A stretch of 64,000 nucleotides of DNA. Source: Myxococcales bacterium. GTDB taxonomy: Bacteria > Myxococcota_A > Polyangia > Polyangiales > Polyangiaceae. The translations under genes and the position numbers were made by a program. The notes beneath the pieces are model-generated. The model saw only the letters and a program-made list of their open reading frames with translations, did not search any database and was not told the origin of the DNA. The stretch spans positions 992,001 to 1,056,000 of the forward strand of contig JADJQX010000007.1 of assembly GCA_016712525.1 (NCBI GenBank). The letters are read 5' to 3'. Below, in pieces: positions 46,226 to 55,077 of the stretch; position 1 is the first letter of the stretch; every line of letters begins with the position of its first letter.

Positions 46226-47623
46226 ATGCTCTTCGAGAAGGTCCTCGTCGCGAACCGTGGTGAAATCGCACGCCGTGTCATCCGAACCTGCAAGCGCCTC
46301 GGCATCCCGACGGTCGCCGTGTACTCGGAGGCCGACGCCGAAGCCCCTCACGTCACCGACGCCGACGAGGCCGTCCTCCTAGGGCCTGCGCCGGCCAAGG
46401 ATTCGTACCTCAACGTCGAGGCCCTGCTAGCTGCCGTCGAGCGTACCGGCGCCAAAGCCGTGCATCCCGGCTACGGATTTCTGAGCGAAAACAGCTCCTT
46501 CGCGCGTGCGCTCGCCGCCCGCGGTGTGACGTTCGTCGGCCCCACCCCCGAAGCCCTCGACGCGTTCGGGGACAAGATGAAGGCGCGCCATGTCGCGGTC
46601 TCCGCGGGGACGAGCCCCGTGCCGGGGACCGACGAGCCGCTCCCGATCGACACCCCCGAGGACCTCGCCGCGGCCAAGGCCATCGCCGCCAAGATCGGCT
46701 ACCCGATCATCGCGAAGGCCGTGGGCGGCGGCGGCGGCATCGGCATGCAGATCGTGAAGGAGGAGGCGGGGCTCGAGCGCGCCCTCCGCGCGTGCTCCGA
46801 CCGCGGCCGCGCGAGCTTCGCCGACGCGCGCGTGTACCTCGAGCGGTACGTCTCGTCGCCGCGCCACATCGAGGTCCAAGTCTTCTGCGACACGCACGGC
46901 AGCGCCTACGCTTTGGGCGAGCGCGAGTGCAGCCTCCAGCGTCGTCATCAGAAGATCGTCGAAGAGACCCCGTCGCCCGCGGCGTTCTTCGAAGGGGAGG
47001 ACGGCGCACGCCGCCGCGCCGCGCTCTACGAGGCAGCGCTCCGCGTCGTGAAGAAGGTCGGGTACGTGGGCGCGGGTACGTGCGAGTTCATCGCGGACGG
47101 CGAGGGGAACCTCTTTTTCCTCGAGGTGAACGCACGCCTCCAGGTCGAGCACCCCGTGACCGAGATGGTGACGGGGCTCGATCTCGTCGAGTGGCAGCTC
47201 CGCGTCGCGGCCGGCGAGAAGCTCCCCGACTGGTCGAGCCTGCCCCGTGAAGGTCACGCGATCGAGGCGCGCATCTGCTGCGAAGATCCGGACAAGTCGT
47301 TCGTCCCCAAGCCCGGCCCCATCGACGAGCTCCGCTGGACGCCGGACGGAGAGGTCCTCTCACGCGAGCTTCGCGTCGAGTCGGGTGTACGCGCAGGCAA
47401 CAAGGTCACGCCCTTCTACGATCCGATGATCGCCAAGCTCTGCGCCTGGGGCCCCACCCGGGCCGAGGCCATCGCTCGACTCGACGGCCTGCTCGCGGGC
47501 GCACACATCGCCCCGACAGTCACGAACATGCCCTTCATCCGCCGCGTCCTCGCGACGGACGAGCTCGCCTCGGGGGCCTACGACACGACGTTCGCCGAGG
47601 CGTTTGCAAAACGAAAAACATGA
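46226..47623 (+). CDS. Biotin carboxylase (acetyl/acyl-CoA carboxylase subunit)
   Basis: The 465-residue protein carboxylates biotin using ATP and bicarbonate. ATG 46226 gives MLFEKVLVANRGEIARRVIR. The ATP-grasp glycine loop reads AVGGGGGIGMQIV. Catalytic blocks are intact: HIEVQVFCDTHGSAYALGER, ECSLQRRHQKIVEETPSP and EVNARLQVEHPVTEMVTGLD. The length matches AccC (about 450), so no biotinyl domain is fused. No accB or carboxyltransferase gene is adjacent, so it could be an AccC or the alpha part of a propionyl- or other acyl-CoA carboxylase. I have not assigned a symbol for that reason. Confidence 0.9.
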   Translation: MLFEKVLVANRGEIARRVIRTCKRLGIPTVAVYSEADAEAPHVTDADEAVLLGPAPAKDSYLNVEALLAAVERTGAKAVHPGYGFLSENSSFARALAARGVTFVGPTPEALDAFGDKMKARHVAVSAGTSPVPGTDEPLPIDTPEDLAAAKAIAAKIGYPIIAKAVGGGGGIGMQIVKEEAGLERALRACSDRGRASFADARVYLERYVSSPRHIEVQVFCDTHGSAYALGERECSLQRRHQKIVEETPSPAAFFEGEDGARRRAALYEAALRVVKKVGYVGAGTCEFIADGEGNLFFLEVNARLQVEHPVTEMVTGLDLVEWQLRVAAGEKLPDWSSLPREGHAIEARICCEDPDKSFVPKPGPIDELRWTPDGEVLSRELRVESGVRAGNKVTPFYDPMIAKLCAWGPTRAEAIARLDGLLAGAHIAPTVTNMPFIRRVLATDELASGAYDTTFAEAFAKRKT

Positions 47624-47660
47624 ATGATTCCAGCGTTGTGACTGGTTTTTCTTGAGTCCG

Positions 47661-47675
47661 CCGCGGTTTCCGCGG
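47661..47675. repeat. CCGCGG-TTT-CCGCGG palindrome
   Basis: A perfect 6-bp stem and 3-base loop, 37 bp after the biotin carboxylase stop and 32 bp before the next start. Possible operator or weak terminator; no T-run follows. Confidence 0.4.
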
Positions 47676-47707
47676 ATCCTAAACCGAAATATTTTGGGGA
47701 GGGACGC

Positions 47708-48544
47708 ATGAGAATCGTCGGTGGTCGCGGTGTGGCGGTGGTGGCTGTCCTCGGTGCCGTGGCGAGGGGGCTCTCCGGCTGCAGCGACGACCCCGCCGTC
47801 TCCAGTGACGCGTCGGCGCCGGACTCGGCCACCCCCGACACCTCGGCGCCGGACTCGGCCACCCCCGACACCTCGACGCCGGACTCGGCCACCCCCGACA
47901 CCTCGACGCCGGACTCGGCCACCCCCGACTCCGGCGGGGAGGGTGGGGCGACTTGTGGGGCGGCGGCGATGGGGCAAGCCGTGAGCATCTTCCCGTCGGG
48001 CGGGAGCCTCGCCGGGGGCACGCTGACCTACGAGGGGTGCTCGGGCACGTTCACGCTCGGCCCGACCCCCGCGTGGAACCTCATGGTCGCGGCTGTGCCG
48101 AGCTTCTTCCGCCTGCAGGTCCCGGGTTTTCGTACGAGCTACTCGGCCGAAATGAACCCGGTCGTGTTCTCCGTACCGGCGCCGATCCCGCTCCAGGCCG
48201 TTGGTTCGTCCCAGCTCGCCGGCTACGACGCCACCAAGGCACACGTCGTCGTGTCGATCGGGGCCGCGTCCGGTGCGTGCCAGAAATCGGGCAACACGGT
48301 CTCGCTGCCCGGTCACCCCGAGGCGGTCGTGACCTACGTGAACAGCGACGGCACCGACTCGGCGGCGACCTCTACGCAGCAGAACGGGCTCGTCTGGATC
48401 CGTGGAATCACCCCCGGCGCTCCCGTCAAGCCAGCGTTCGTTTCGGGTGTTGCGGGCTGCACCCCCAACCTTGCGTTCAGCACCGGGAACGTCAAGCTCG
48501 TGGCCGACAGCGTCTCGGTGTTGAACGTCGAGATGAAGCCCTGA
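47708..48544 (+). CDS. Lipoprotein with Ala-Pro-Asp-Ser repeat linker
   Basis: The 278-residue product starts at ATG 47708 with GGGAGGG upstream. The signal (MRIVGGRGVAVVAVLGAVAR, then GLSGC) has a lipobox. The mature protein begins with a repeat of a 10-residue unit APDSATPDTS encoded by a 30-bp repeat. A ~215-residue beta-rich domain (CGAAAMGQAVSIFPSGG; TLTYEGCSGTFTLGPTPAWN) follows and contains a few Cys. The repeats likely space the domain from the membrane. No known family. Confidence 0.7.
   Translation: MRIVGGRGVAVVAVLGAVARGLSGCSDDPAVSSDASAPDSATPDTSAPDSATPDTSTPDSATPDTSTPDSATPDSGGEGGATCGAAAMGQAVSIFPSGGSLAGGTLTYEGCSGTFTLGPTPAWNLMVAAVPSFFRLQVPGFRTSYSAEMNPVVFSVPAPIPLQAVGSSQLAGYDATKAHVVVSIGAASGACQKSGNTVSLPGHPEAVVTYVNSDGTDSAATSTQQNGLVWIRGITPGAPVKPAFVSGVAGCTPNLAFSTGNVKLVADSVSVLNVEMKP
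47816..47935 (+). repeat. Tandem repeat of 30 bp, about four copies
   Basis: About four near-identical copies of a 30-bp unit encode APDSATPDTS or TPDSATPDTS in frame. The length is a multiple of three, so copy number changes keep the frame. It lies in the linker of the lipoprotein gene at 47708. Confidence 0.85.
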
Positions 48545-48566
48545 ACGGGGAGACGTCGGTTCGAGG

Positions 48567-49247
48567 CTAGAAGAAGCCGGCGAGGCGGAGGGCGAGCGCC
48601 GAGCACACCGTGCCCGCGACGCCCATGCCCACGAGACCTCCCAAGAAGATCCGCTTCATGCGCTCTTGCGACATCAAGATGCCGATGGCTCCGAGCACGA
48701 GGCCGAGCTGAAGAAACAGCGTCGCGAGGTCGAAGCGGTCCCCGGCTTTGCCGAGCTTCTCCAGCTTGACCTCGATGGGCTTCACCCCGACGACCTTGCC
48801 GAGCTCGCCGTCGATCTCCTGGCGCCAGTTCGCTTTTCCGACGGCCTCGGACCCGAGGAGGATCTCGTCTTTCTCCTTGTCGTAGCGGTCGATCTTCGCG
48901 TCGAGCGACTTCGACTGCCGCGTCATGGTCTCGGCCTTCTCGGGGGCCACGGCGCCGCCCTCGACGAGGGCCCGGAGGAGATCCCGTTGCCCTTCGACGA
49001 GCGTCGATTTGATGCCCTTCGACTGGTACCAGAGGTACGCCGAGGTGCGCTCGCTCGTGAGCTGGAGCTCGTCGTCCCCGTATTTTCCGCTCGCGAGCTC
49101 GTTCAGCGCGAGCACGGCCGCGAAGAGCGAGATGACGAGCCCGAAGATGGCCTCGTACTTCTTCTTCACGGGGTCGTCATCGGGCTCGACCGCTGTCTTT
49201 TCTTCGGGTGGCGTGGGGCTCTTCTCGGTGGGCTCGGGGGTGGTCAT
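48567..49247 (-). CDS. DUF4337 family membrane protein
   Basis: ATG 49247 gives 226 residues; a frame from 49343 is rejected because GGAGA precedes the inner ATG. An acidic N-terminus (MTTPEPTEKSPTPPEEKTAV) leads to a first membrane span (AIFGLVISLFAAVLALNELA). A long coiled-coil region follows (SAYLWYQSKGIKSTLVEGQR; TRQSKSLDAKIDRYDKEKDE). Two spans lie near the end (LATLFLQLGLVLGAIGILMS; LGGLVGMGVAGTVCSALALR). This is the DUF4337 layout, whose function is unknown. It is divergent from the YjdF-like gene. Confidence 0.75.
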   Translation of the reverse strand: MTTPEPTEKSPTPPEEKTAVEPDDDPVKKKYEAIFGLVISLFAAVLALNELASGKYGDDELQLTSERTSAYLWYQSKGIKSTLVEGQRDLLRALVEGGAVAPEKAETMTRQSKSLDAKIDRYDKEKDEILLGSEAVGKANWRQEIDGELGKVVGVKPIEVKLEKLGKAGDRFDLATLFLQLGLVLGAIGILMSQERMKRIFLGGLVGMGVAGTVCSALALRLAGFF

Positions 49248-49375
49248 GGAGGGTCTCCGGTCGAGGCTCCGTCTTTTCGGTCGAACCGCGAAAGGGATCA
49301 AGCGGATCGCGCCTCGGTCTCGGGCTTCGCTCGACGCGCTCACCCCCGCGCGCGCGCCCTGGTAGCCTCGAGGCC

Positions 49376-50026
49376 GTGACCGACCTCCCGCGCGCGAGCG
49401 ACGCCCACCGAAAGCTCCCGTTCGCGTTGCTCGTGGCGCTCTTCGTCGTGTGCGCGGCCACGGCCTTTGCCCCGCCCGCGGGCAGGCAAAACTGGGCGCT
49501 CGAGGTCGTCCCGGGCCTCCTGCTCGTCGCGTGGATGGTCGTGACCTACCGGCGCTTGCCGCTCTCGTGGCTCGTGTACGCCGGTACGTTCGTCCACGTG
49601 CTCGTGCTCGTCTATGGCGGCTACTACTCCTACGCCAAGACGCCCCTCGGCGACCTCGTGAAGGAGCACTTTCACCTCGCTCGCAACCACTACGATCGGC
49701 TCGGGCACCTCGCCCTCGGGTTCTTTCCGGCGCTGCTCACGCGCGAGATCCTGCTTCGCCGTACCCCCCTCGTGCGCGGCGGGTGGCTCGCGTTCCTCAC
49801 GCTGTCGGTGGTCTTCGCGTTCGGGGCGTTCTGGGAGCTGCTCGAGTGGTGGACGACGCTGCTCGTCGCCGGGGATCTCGGCCAGGCCTTCCTCGGCAGC
49901 CAGGGAGACGTCTGGGACGCGCAGTGGGACATGTTCCTCGTCGGGGTAGGGGCCGCGGTCTCGCTCGCCACGCTGTCGCGCCTGCACGATCGGTCGATGT
50001 CCAGGGTCCCGCTCAAGGGCGCGTAA
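49376..50026 (+). CDS. YjdF-like (DUF2238) inner membrane protein
   Basis: GTG 49376 gives 216 residues with about five or six membrane segments (FALLVALFVVCAATAFA; LEVVPGLLLVAWMVVTY; LVYAGTFVHVLVLVYGGYYS). The conserved segments NHYDRLGHLALGFFPALLTR, AFGAFWELLEWW and DAQWDMFLVGVGA match the DUF2238/YjdF family. Conserved His, Asp and Glu near membrane faces suggest an active site, but the family's role is unknown to me. Confidence 0.78.
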   Translation: MTDLPRASDAHRKLPFALLVALFVVCAATAFAPPAGRQNWALEVVPGLLLVAWMVVTYRRLPLSWLVYAGTFVHVLVLVYGGYYSYAKTPLGDLVKEHFHLARNHYDRLGHLALGFFPALLTREILLRRTPLVRGGWLAFLTLSVVFAFGAFWELLEWWTTLLVAGDLGQAFLGSQGDVWDAQWDMFLVGVGAAVSLATLSRLHDRSMSRVPLKGA

Positions 50027-50162
50027 CTCCTAGATATTCACGATGCGTGTCGCGATGGATCCTTTGGGCGGCTCGTGCGTCGAGGGGAGGCCGCGAAACA
50101 CCTCGTTGCGTGACACGCCGACCCTTGGTCTCCTCGTGTCGCACCCTTCTCCCGGAGCCTGC

Positions 50163-51920
50163 ATGATGAAGCCTCACCGCGCCGCGCTCACCGCGCTCGT
50201 CGCGCTCTCGTTGTCGACCGTCGCTGGAACCCTGTCGACGAACGCCGGCGCGTTCTGCGGCTTCTACGTGAGCGGCGCGGACGCGAAGCTCTTCAACAAC
50301 GCCACCCAGGTCGCGCTCATGCGCGAAGGCACGCGCACCGTGCTCTCGATGCAGAACAACTACGAGGGGCCCGCCGAGTCCTTCGCGATGGTCGTGCCCG
50401 TCCCGGTCATCCTTCAGAAGGAGAACGTGAAGACGCTGCCTCGCGCCATCTTCGACAAGCTCGACAAGCTCGCCGCCCCGAGGCTCGTCGAGTACTGGGA
50501 GCGTGATCCGTGCGAGCAGGATCGCTACCGCGAGGAGAAGGCCATGGCGGCGCCCGGAGCCCCGCGCCCGGCGTCGGCGGCGCGGGGGGGAGGCGGCGGA
50601 GACCTCGGCGTGACGGTCGAGGCTCAGTTCACGGTGGGCGAATACGAGATCGTGATCTTGTCCGCCAAGGACGCCGGCGGGCTCGACACGTGGCTCCGCC
50701 AAGAGAAGTACAAGATCCCGGACGGCGCCGAGCCGTACTTTCGGCCCTATATTCAGCAGGGCAGCAAGTTCTTCGTCGCCAAGGTCGACCCGTCCAAGGT
50801 GACGTTCGAGAAGGGCATGGCGAACCTCTCGCCGCTTCGTTTCCACTACGACTCGGACAAGTTCACGCTCCCGGTGAGGCTCGGCCTCATGAACGCGAAC
50901 GGTCCGCAGGATCTCATCGTGCACGTGCTCGCGAAGCAGCAGCGGTACGACGTCGCCAACTACCCGAACGTGACCATCCCGACGAACCTCGACGTGGCCG
51001 AGAACGCGAAGAGCTCGTTCGGCTCGTTCTACACGGCGCTCTTCGACAAGACCCTCGCCAAGAACCCGAAGGCGGTCGTGACCGAGTACGCGTGGGATGC
51101 GTCGACCTGTGACCCTTGCCCGACGCCGGCGCTCTCGTACGCCGATCTCGCGACGCTCGGCGCCGACGCGCTCCCGTCGGCCGATCCCGTGCTTCCATCC
51201 CCGACGCCGCCCACGCCCCCGCTCCCGAAGGCGGCGAAGCCGTCCGGGCCGGCACCTTCGCCGGGGCCGAGGCCACAGCTCCGCGGGCCACGCTTTTTCC
51301 CGAGCGGATTCGTCGTGACACGCCTGCATGCCCGCTACACCCGCGACTCGCTCGGGGACGATCTCGTCTTCCGCGCGGCGCCGCCCATCGTGGGAGGAAG
51401 GGAGTTCATGCAGGCGGGGGGCAAGCTCGAGGAGCGCTCGAGGCCGAGCGAGTCCATGAACAACTTCCAGGCGAGGTACGCCATTCGCCACCCGTGGACC
51501 GGCCCCATCGCGTGCGAGCACCCGATCCGTGGCCGATGGGGTGGCCCGCCGTCGGGCCTCGCGGTCGGCGACACCCGGCCGAAAGCCGCGCAAAATCTCG
51601 CGTTTTCGCCGCGCAACGCCGACCTCGGCTCGTTCCTTCGCACCGACGCTCCCGAGCTCGAGGTCAAGGCAGCGGGAGCGCTCGTGTCGGGCGTCGGCCC
51701 GCTCGGTTCGAGCGCGCCCGGACCGACCCCGGTCGTCGGTGTCGACGCGGGGGGCAGCTCCGGGGCCGACGCCGGCTCGCCTCCCGCGGAGCTCCTGCCC
51801 GAAAAACGCGGGTGCGGTGGCTGTGCGGTCGGCTCGAACGAGGGGGCGTCGGCGGCGCTCGTCGTGCCCGCGCTCGTGTGGGCCGTGCGGCGGAGGCGCG
51901 CTCGTCGGGTCACGAAATGA
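50163..51920 (+). CDS. DUF2330 family protein with MYXO-CTERM-like tail
   Basis: ATG 50163 (or 50166) gives about 585 residues, with GGAG five to eight bases upstream; an in-frame start at 50043 is unlikely. The signal peptide is cleaved near NAGAFCGFYVSGAD, giving a mature start with Cys. The DUF2330 body contains VALMREGTRTVLSMQNNYEG and AESFAMVVPVPVILQKE. A Pro-rich segment is followed by a beta region (TRLHARYTRDSLGDDLVFRA). The C-terminus has a Cys-Gly-Gly-Cys motif, a hydrophobic stretch (ASAALVVPALVWAV) and an RRRRARR cluster, resembling the myxobacterial MYXO-CTERM sorting signal. Its stop overlaps the cytochrome start. Confidence 0.8.
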   Translation: MMKPHRAALTALVALSLSTVAGTLSTNAGAFCGFYVSGADAKLFNNATQVALMREGTRTVLSMQNNYEGPAESFAMVVPVPVILQKENVKTLPRAIFDKLDKLAAPRLVEYWERDPCEQDRYREEKAMAAPGAPRPASAARGGGGGDLGVTVEAQFTVGEYEIVILSAKDAGGLDTWLRQEKYKIPDGAEPYFRPYIQQGSKFFVAKVDPSKVTFEKGMANLSPLRFHYDSDKFTLPVRLGLMNANGPQDLIVHVLAKQQRYDVANYPNVTIPTNLDVAENAKSSFGSFYTALFDKTLAKNPKAVVTEYAWDASTCDPCPTPALSYADLATLGADALPSADPVLPSPTPPTPPLPKAAKPSGPAPSPGPRPQLRGPRFFPSGFVVTRLHARYTRDSLGDDLVFRAAPPIVGGREFMQAGGKLEERSRPSESMNNFQARYAIRHPWTGPIACEHPIRGRWGGPPSGLAVGDTRPKAAQNLAFSPRNADLGSFLRTDAPELEVKAAGALVSGVGPLGSSAPGPTPVVGVDAGGSSGADAGSPPAELLPEKRGCGGCAVGSNEGASAALVVPALVWAVRRRRARRVTK

Positions 51921-54103
51921 GACCGGGACGGGGAGCCTCGTGGTCGCTCGCGTGGGCGCTCCTGCTCGGTGCGTGCGCGGAGCCCGGACCCCTCGACAGG
52001 TCCGGCCCACGAGGGGCGCCCGAGCCTCCCCAAGCGGCCCCGCGGCTCCCCGAGGGAGAGGGCGACGGGACGCCCTTTTTTCCCGCGCGCGTCCGCGCCC
52101 CACGGGGCACAGGCTCCCTCCTGGCCGACGTGGACGGGTGCGCGGAGTGCCACACCGACGCGTTCGCCCAGTGGCGGTCGAGCGCTCACGCGTTCGCGTC
52201 GTTCGACGATCCTGTCTACCGCGTCGCCGTCGAGCGCCTGCGGGCCCAAAAGGGCAATCGCCCGAGCCGCATGTGCGCGGGATGTCATGACGTCGCGCTC
52301 CTCGTCGACGACGCGATGGACGTCGCCGTTCGACCCGAGGATCCCCGCGCGCACGCCGGGGTCTCGTGCCGTGTATGCCACGGGATCTCGGGCACGCGCG
52401 CCGACGGCAACGGGAGCTTCGACCTCGACACGAGCCCGGTGCCCATCCCACGGGACGGAGATCCCGCGACCCTCGCCGCCCACAAAAAGGCCGTCGCGCG
52501 GCCGATCCTGCGCGAGAGCGACCTGTGCGTCTCCTGCCATCGCTCGTTCCTCGACGGGTCGACGGGCAACGCCCACCACATCGTCGGGCAGGACGACGCG
52601 ACCCCCTGGAGACGCTCGGTGTTCGCCGGCAGCGAGGGCGAGCGCATCGACGAGCGCATCGACGAGGCCGACTGCCGCGCGTGCCACATGCCGCGCGAGG
52701 CCGCCCCCGGCGGCGACCCAGGCGCGAAACACGGGACGCTCGCGTCCCACGCGTTCCTCGGGGGCCACACGTGGCTCGCCGCGAACGAACCCAAGCTCGC
52801 CGCTCGCGCCCAGAAGTTCTTGCAAGAGTCGGTATTTGTTGAAGTTTCTCAGGTCGATGGCGCGGGCGGAGGAACGCAGCTCGTCTCGAACGATCCCATC
52901 GTGATCCGCGGCGGCGAGCACCTCGTCGTCGACGTGGTGGTCAAGAACGAGCGCGTCGGCCACAAGTTCCCCGGCGGGGTCGCCGATGCCCAGGACACGT
53001 GGCTCGAGGTCCGCGTGAAGGACGCCTCGGGCAAGCTCGTCGCCTCTGCCGGAGACGAGCACGCCCGCACCTCTCGGGATCCGACGGCCCACCGCTTCCT
53101 CTCGTTCGTCGTCGGCGCCGACGGGGAAGAGCGACGGCTCCGTCAGACCGCCGAGTTCGTCACCGCGGCGTACCAGTCCACGATTCCCCCGCGTGACGCC
53201 TCCGTGGTTCGGTACGCGTTCGACGTGCCCGAGGGGGTGGAGCTCCCGCTCGAGATCGAGGCGACGTTGATGCATCGTACACGCAACCTCGATCTCGCGC
53301 GCGCGGCCTGCGACGACTCACGGACGGACCGAGGTCGGGCGTTCGCGCGGGAGACGCCGAAGAAGCGCGGGAGGGCGTTCGACCCGTGCGAGCCCATGCC
53401 GGTCACACCGCTCTCGACCTCGCGCGCTCGTCTCGGCCTCGGCCCCGCGCTCGTCTCGACCCGCCCCGCGTTCGAACGGGTCTTCGCGCTCGCGCAAGGC
53501 TTGTCGCACGCGCTGGGGGAGCATCTCGACCGGGCGAGGGAGCCCATCGCGGAGGCCCTCCGCGTCGCGCGGACCGAGCGCGAGCGTGCCATGGCCTTCG
53601 GGCTGCTCGCCGCCCTCGAGGCCAAGCAGGGGCGGACCTTCGCGACGTTCGTCGCCGCGAGGAACGCCGAGGACGCCCTCGGGGCCGCGCACCCGGCGAC
53701 CGCCCGCGCGCGGGCAGGGGCGCTGCTCGCCGAGTGGAAGTGGGAGGCCGCCGCGGCGGAGCTCGAGGGCGCTGCCACCCGAGCGCCGACCGACGACGCC
53801 CTGCTGGCCGAGCTCGCGATCGCGTGGGGAGGGGTAGGCGAGTACGACCGGGCGCTTTCGGCGACGGCGCGTGGCCTCCTCCTTCAGCCCCGCGACGCCG
53901 ACCTCCTCCGCGTGCAGGCGCTCGCCCTCCGCGCCCTCCGCGGCGAGCCTTCGCTCCTCGCACGTGCCGACGACGCGTTCCTCGCGTGCCGTGTGCCCGA
54001 CCTCGCCGCTTCGACACGGGCGGCCTGCTCGGCCCGTGTCGCCGGATGCGCCCACGGTCGCGTGCCGGTGCACACGATCGTGATGCGGGCGCTACCTAAG
54101 TAA
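51917..54103 (+). CDS. Pentaheme cytochrome c lipoprotein with TPR C-terminus
   Basis: ATG 51917 overlaps the DUF2330 stop (ATGA). The 728-residue product has a lipoprotein signal ending LLLGAC (Cys 20) and five CxxCH heme sites: CAECH 75-79, CAGCH 120-124, CRVCH 151-155, CVSCH 204-208 and CRACH 253-257. The context GCAECHTDAFAQWRSSAHAF fits the cytochrome c554 family. The middle region is beta-rich (IRGGEHLVVDVVVKNERVGH). The last ~200 residues are TPR-like (LLAELAIAWGGVGEYDRALS). It is probably exported and may carry electrons or reduce an inorganic substrate; the reaction is not shown. The coupling to the DUF2330 gene suggests a shared role. Confidence 0.85.
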   Translation: MRPGRGASWSLAWALLLGACAEPGPLDRSGPRGAPEPPQAAPRLPEGEGDGTPFFPARVRAPRGTGSLLADVDGCAECHTDAFAQWRSSAHAFASFDDPVYRVAVERLRAQKGNRPSRMCAGCHDVALLVDDAMDVAVRPEDPRAHAGVSCRVCHGISGTRADGNGSFDLDTSPVPIPRDGDPATLAAHKKAVARPILRESDLCVSCHRSFLDGSTGNAHHIVGQDDATPWRRSVFAGSEGERIDERIDEADCRACHMPREAAPGGDPGAKHGTLASHAFLGGHTWLAANEPKLAARAQKFLQESVFVEVSQVDGAGGGTQLVSNDPIVIRGGEHLVVDVVVKNERVGHKFPGGVADAQDTWLEVRVKDASGKLVASAGDEHARTSRDPTAHRFLSFVVGADGEERRLRQTAEFVTAAYQSTIPPRDASVVRYAFDVPEGVELPLEIEATLMHRTRNLDLARAACDDSRTDRGRAFARETPKKRGRAFDPCEPMPVTPLSTSRARLGLGPALVSTRPAFERVFALAQGLSHALGEHLDRAREPIAEALRVARTERERAMAFGLLAALEAKQGRTFATFVAARNAEDALGAAHPATARARAGALLAEWKWEAAAAELEGAATRAPTDDALLAELAIAWGGVGEYDRALSATARGLLLQPRDADLLRVQALALRALRGEPSLLARADDAFLACRVPDLAASTRAACSARVAGCAHGRVPVHTIVMRALPK

Positions 54104-54120
54104 GTTCTCGTATTTGCTAG

Positions 54121-55077
54121 TTATTTTGCCGGAGTGAGGACGGTGCCCGTGGTCGCGAACGCCACGACGTTGTCGGCCGCGAGCATGGCCATCGCTCGCC
54201 GGGTGTCTTCGTCCGCGCTCCCGATGTGCGGGAGGAGGACCACGTTCTCGAGAGAGAGGAGCCCCTCGTGCACCCGAGGCTCGTGCTCGTAGACGTCGAG
54301 GCCCGCGGCGAAGAGGTGGCCATCACGGAGCGCCGACACGAGCGCGTCCTCGTCCACGACGGCGCCGCGCGACGTGTTCACGAGGATGCTCCCGGGGCGC
54401 ATCGACCGAAGCTCCCGCTCGCCCACGAGGTGCCGCGTCGACGGGCGAAGGGGGACGTGAAGGGAGACGACGTCGCTCGCGCCGAGCAGATCGCGGAAAG
54501 GGACCCGCGGGACGTCGTCGTCGGGAGCCGCGTCGCCGTGGGCGCCCGCCACGACGTGCATCCCGAACCCGCGCGCGCGAGTCGCCACGGCGCGGCCGAT
54601 ACGACCGTAGCCGACGATCCCGAGGGTCTTGCCGCGAAGGCTCTTCCCGAGCATGAACGAGGGGCTCCACGCCGGAAAACCTCGTGCACGAAGGTAACGC
54701 TCGGCCTCTCCCATCCGTCGTGACGCGGCGACGACGAGCCCCATGGCGAGGTCGGCGGTGGCGTCGGTGAGCACGTCGGGCGTGTGCGCGACACGAGCTC
54801 CGTGCCGAGCGCACGCCGCGAGGTCGATGTGATCGACGCCGACCGACACGGTAGAGACGAGGCGGAGGGCCGAGAACCGCGCGAGCAGCTCCTCGTCCAC
54901 GTTCGTCGTGAGCAGCGTGACGAGCGCCTCGAAGCGCTCGGGTGAGACGGTCTCCTTCGCCGGTCCCGTCGCGATCGTCACGTCGCACGCTTCGCGTAGG
55001 CGCGCGAGCGCGTCCGCGTGGAGAGGCCCGCACACGAGCACGGGGAGCTTCTTCGCCACGCGCTGGTCAGTCGGCAT
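54121..55077 (-). CDS. D-2-hydroxyacid dehydrogenase
   Basis: The 318-residue NAD(P)-dependent enzyme interconverts a 2-keto acid and a D-2-hydroxy acid. The nucleotide motif GIVGYGRIGRAVATRA, the catalytic Arg in VNTSRGAVVDEDALV, Glu in GLDVYEHEPRVHEG and His in LLPHIGSADEDTRRAM are all present. The start region (LPVLVCGPLHADALARLREA) matches glyoxylate/hydroxypyruvate reductases more than lactate or phosphoglycerate dehydrogenases, but substrate is not certain. It begins inside the last codons of the M16 partner gene (11-bp overlap), so the two are coupled. Confidence 0.88.
   Translation of the reverse strand: MPTDQRVAKKLPVLVCGPLHADALARLREACDVTIATGPAKETVSPERFEALVTLLTTNVDEELLARFSALRLVSTVSVGVDHIDLAACARHGARVAHTPDVLTDATADLAMGLVVAASRRMGEAERYLRARGFPAWSPSFMLGKSLRGKTLGIVGYGRIGRAVATRARGFGMHVVAGAHGDAAPDDDVPRVPFRDLLGASDVVSLHVPLRPSTRHLVGERELRSMRPGSILVNTSRGAVVDEDALVSALRDGHLFAAGLDVYEHEPRVHEGLLSLENVVLLPHIGSADEDTRRAMAMLAADNVVAFATTGTVLTPAK

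Noticed and set aside
47816..47935. CRISPR-like repeat array
   Set aside because: The units are 30 bp without spacers and translate to an in-frame protein repeat; no cas genes are present.
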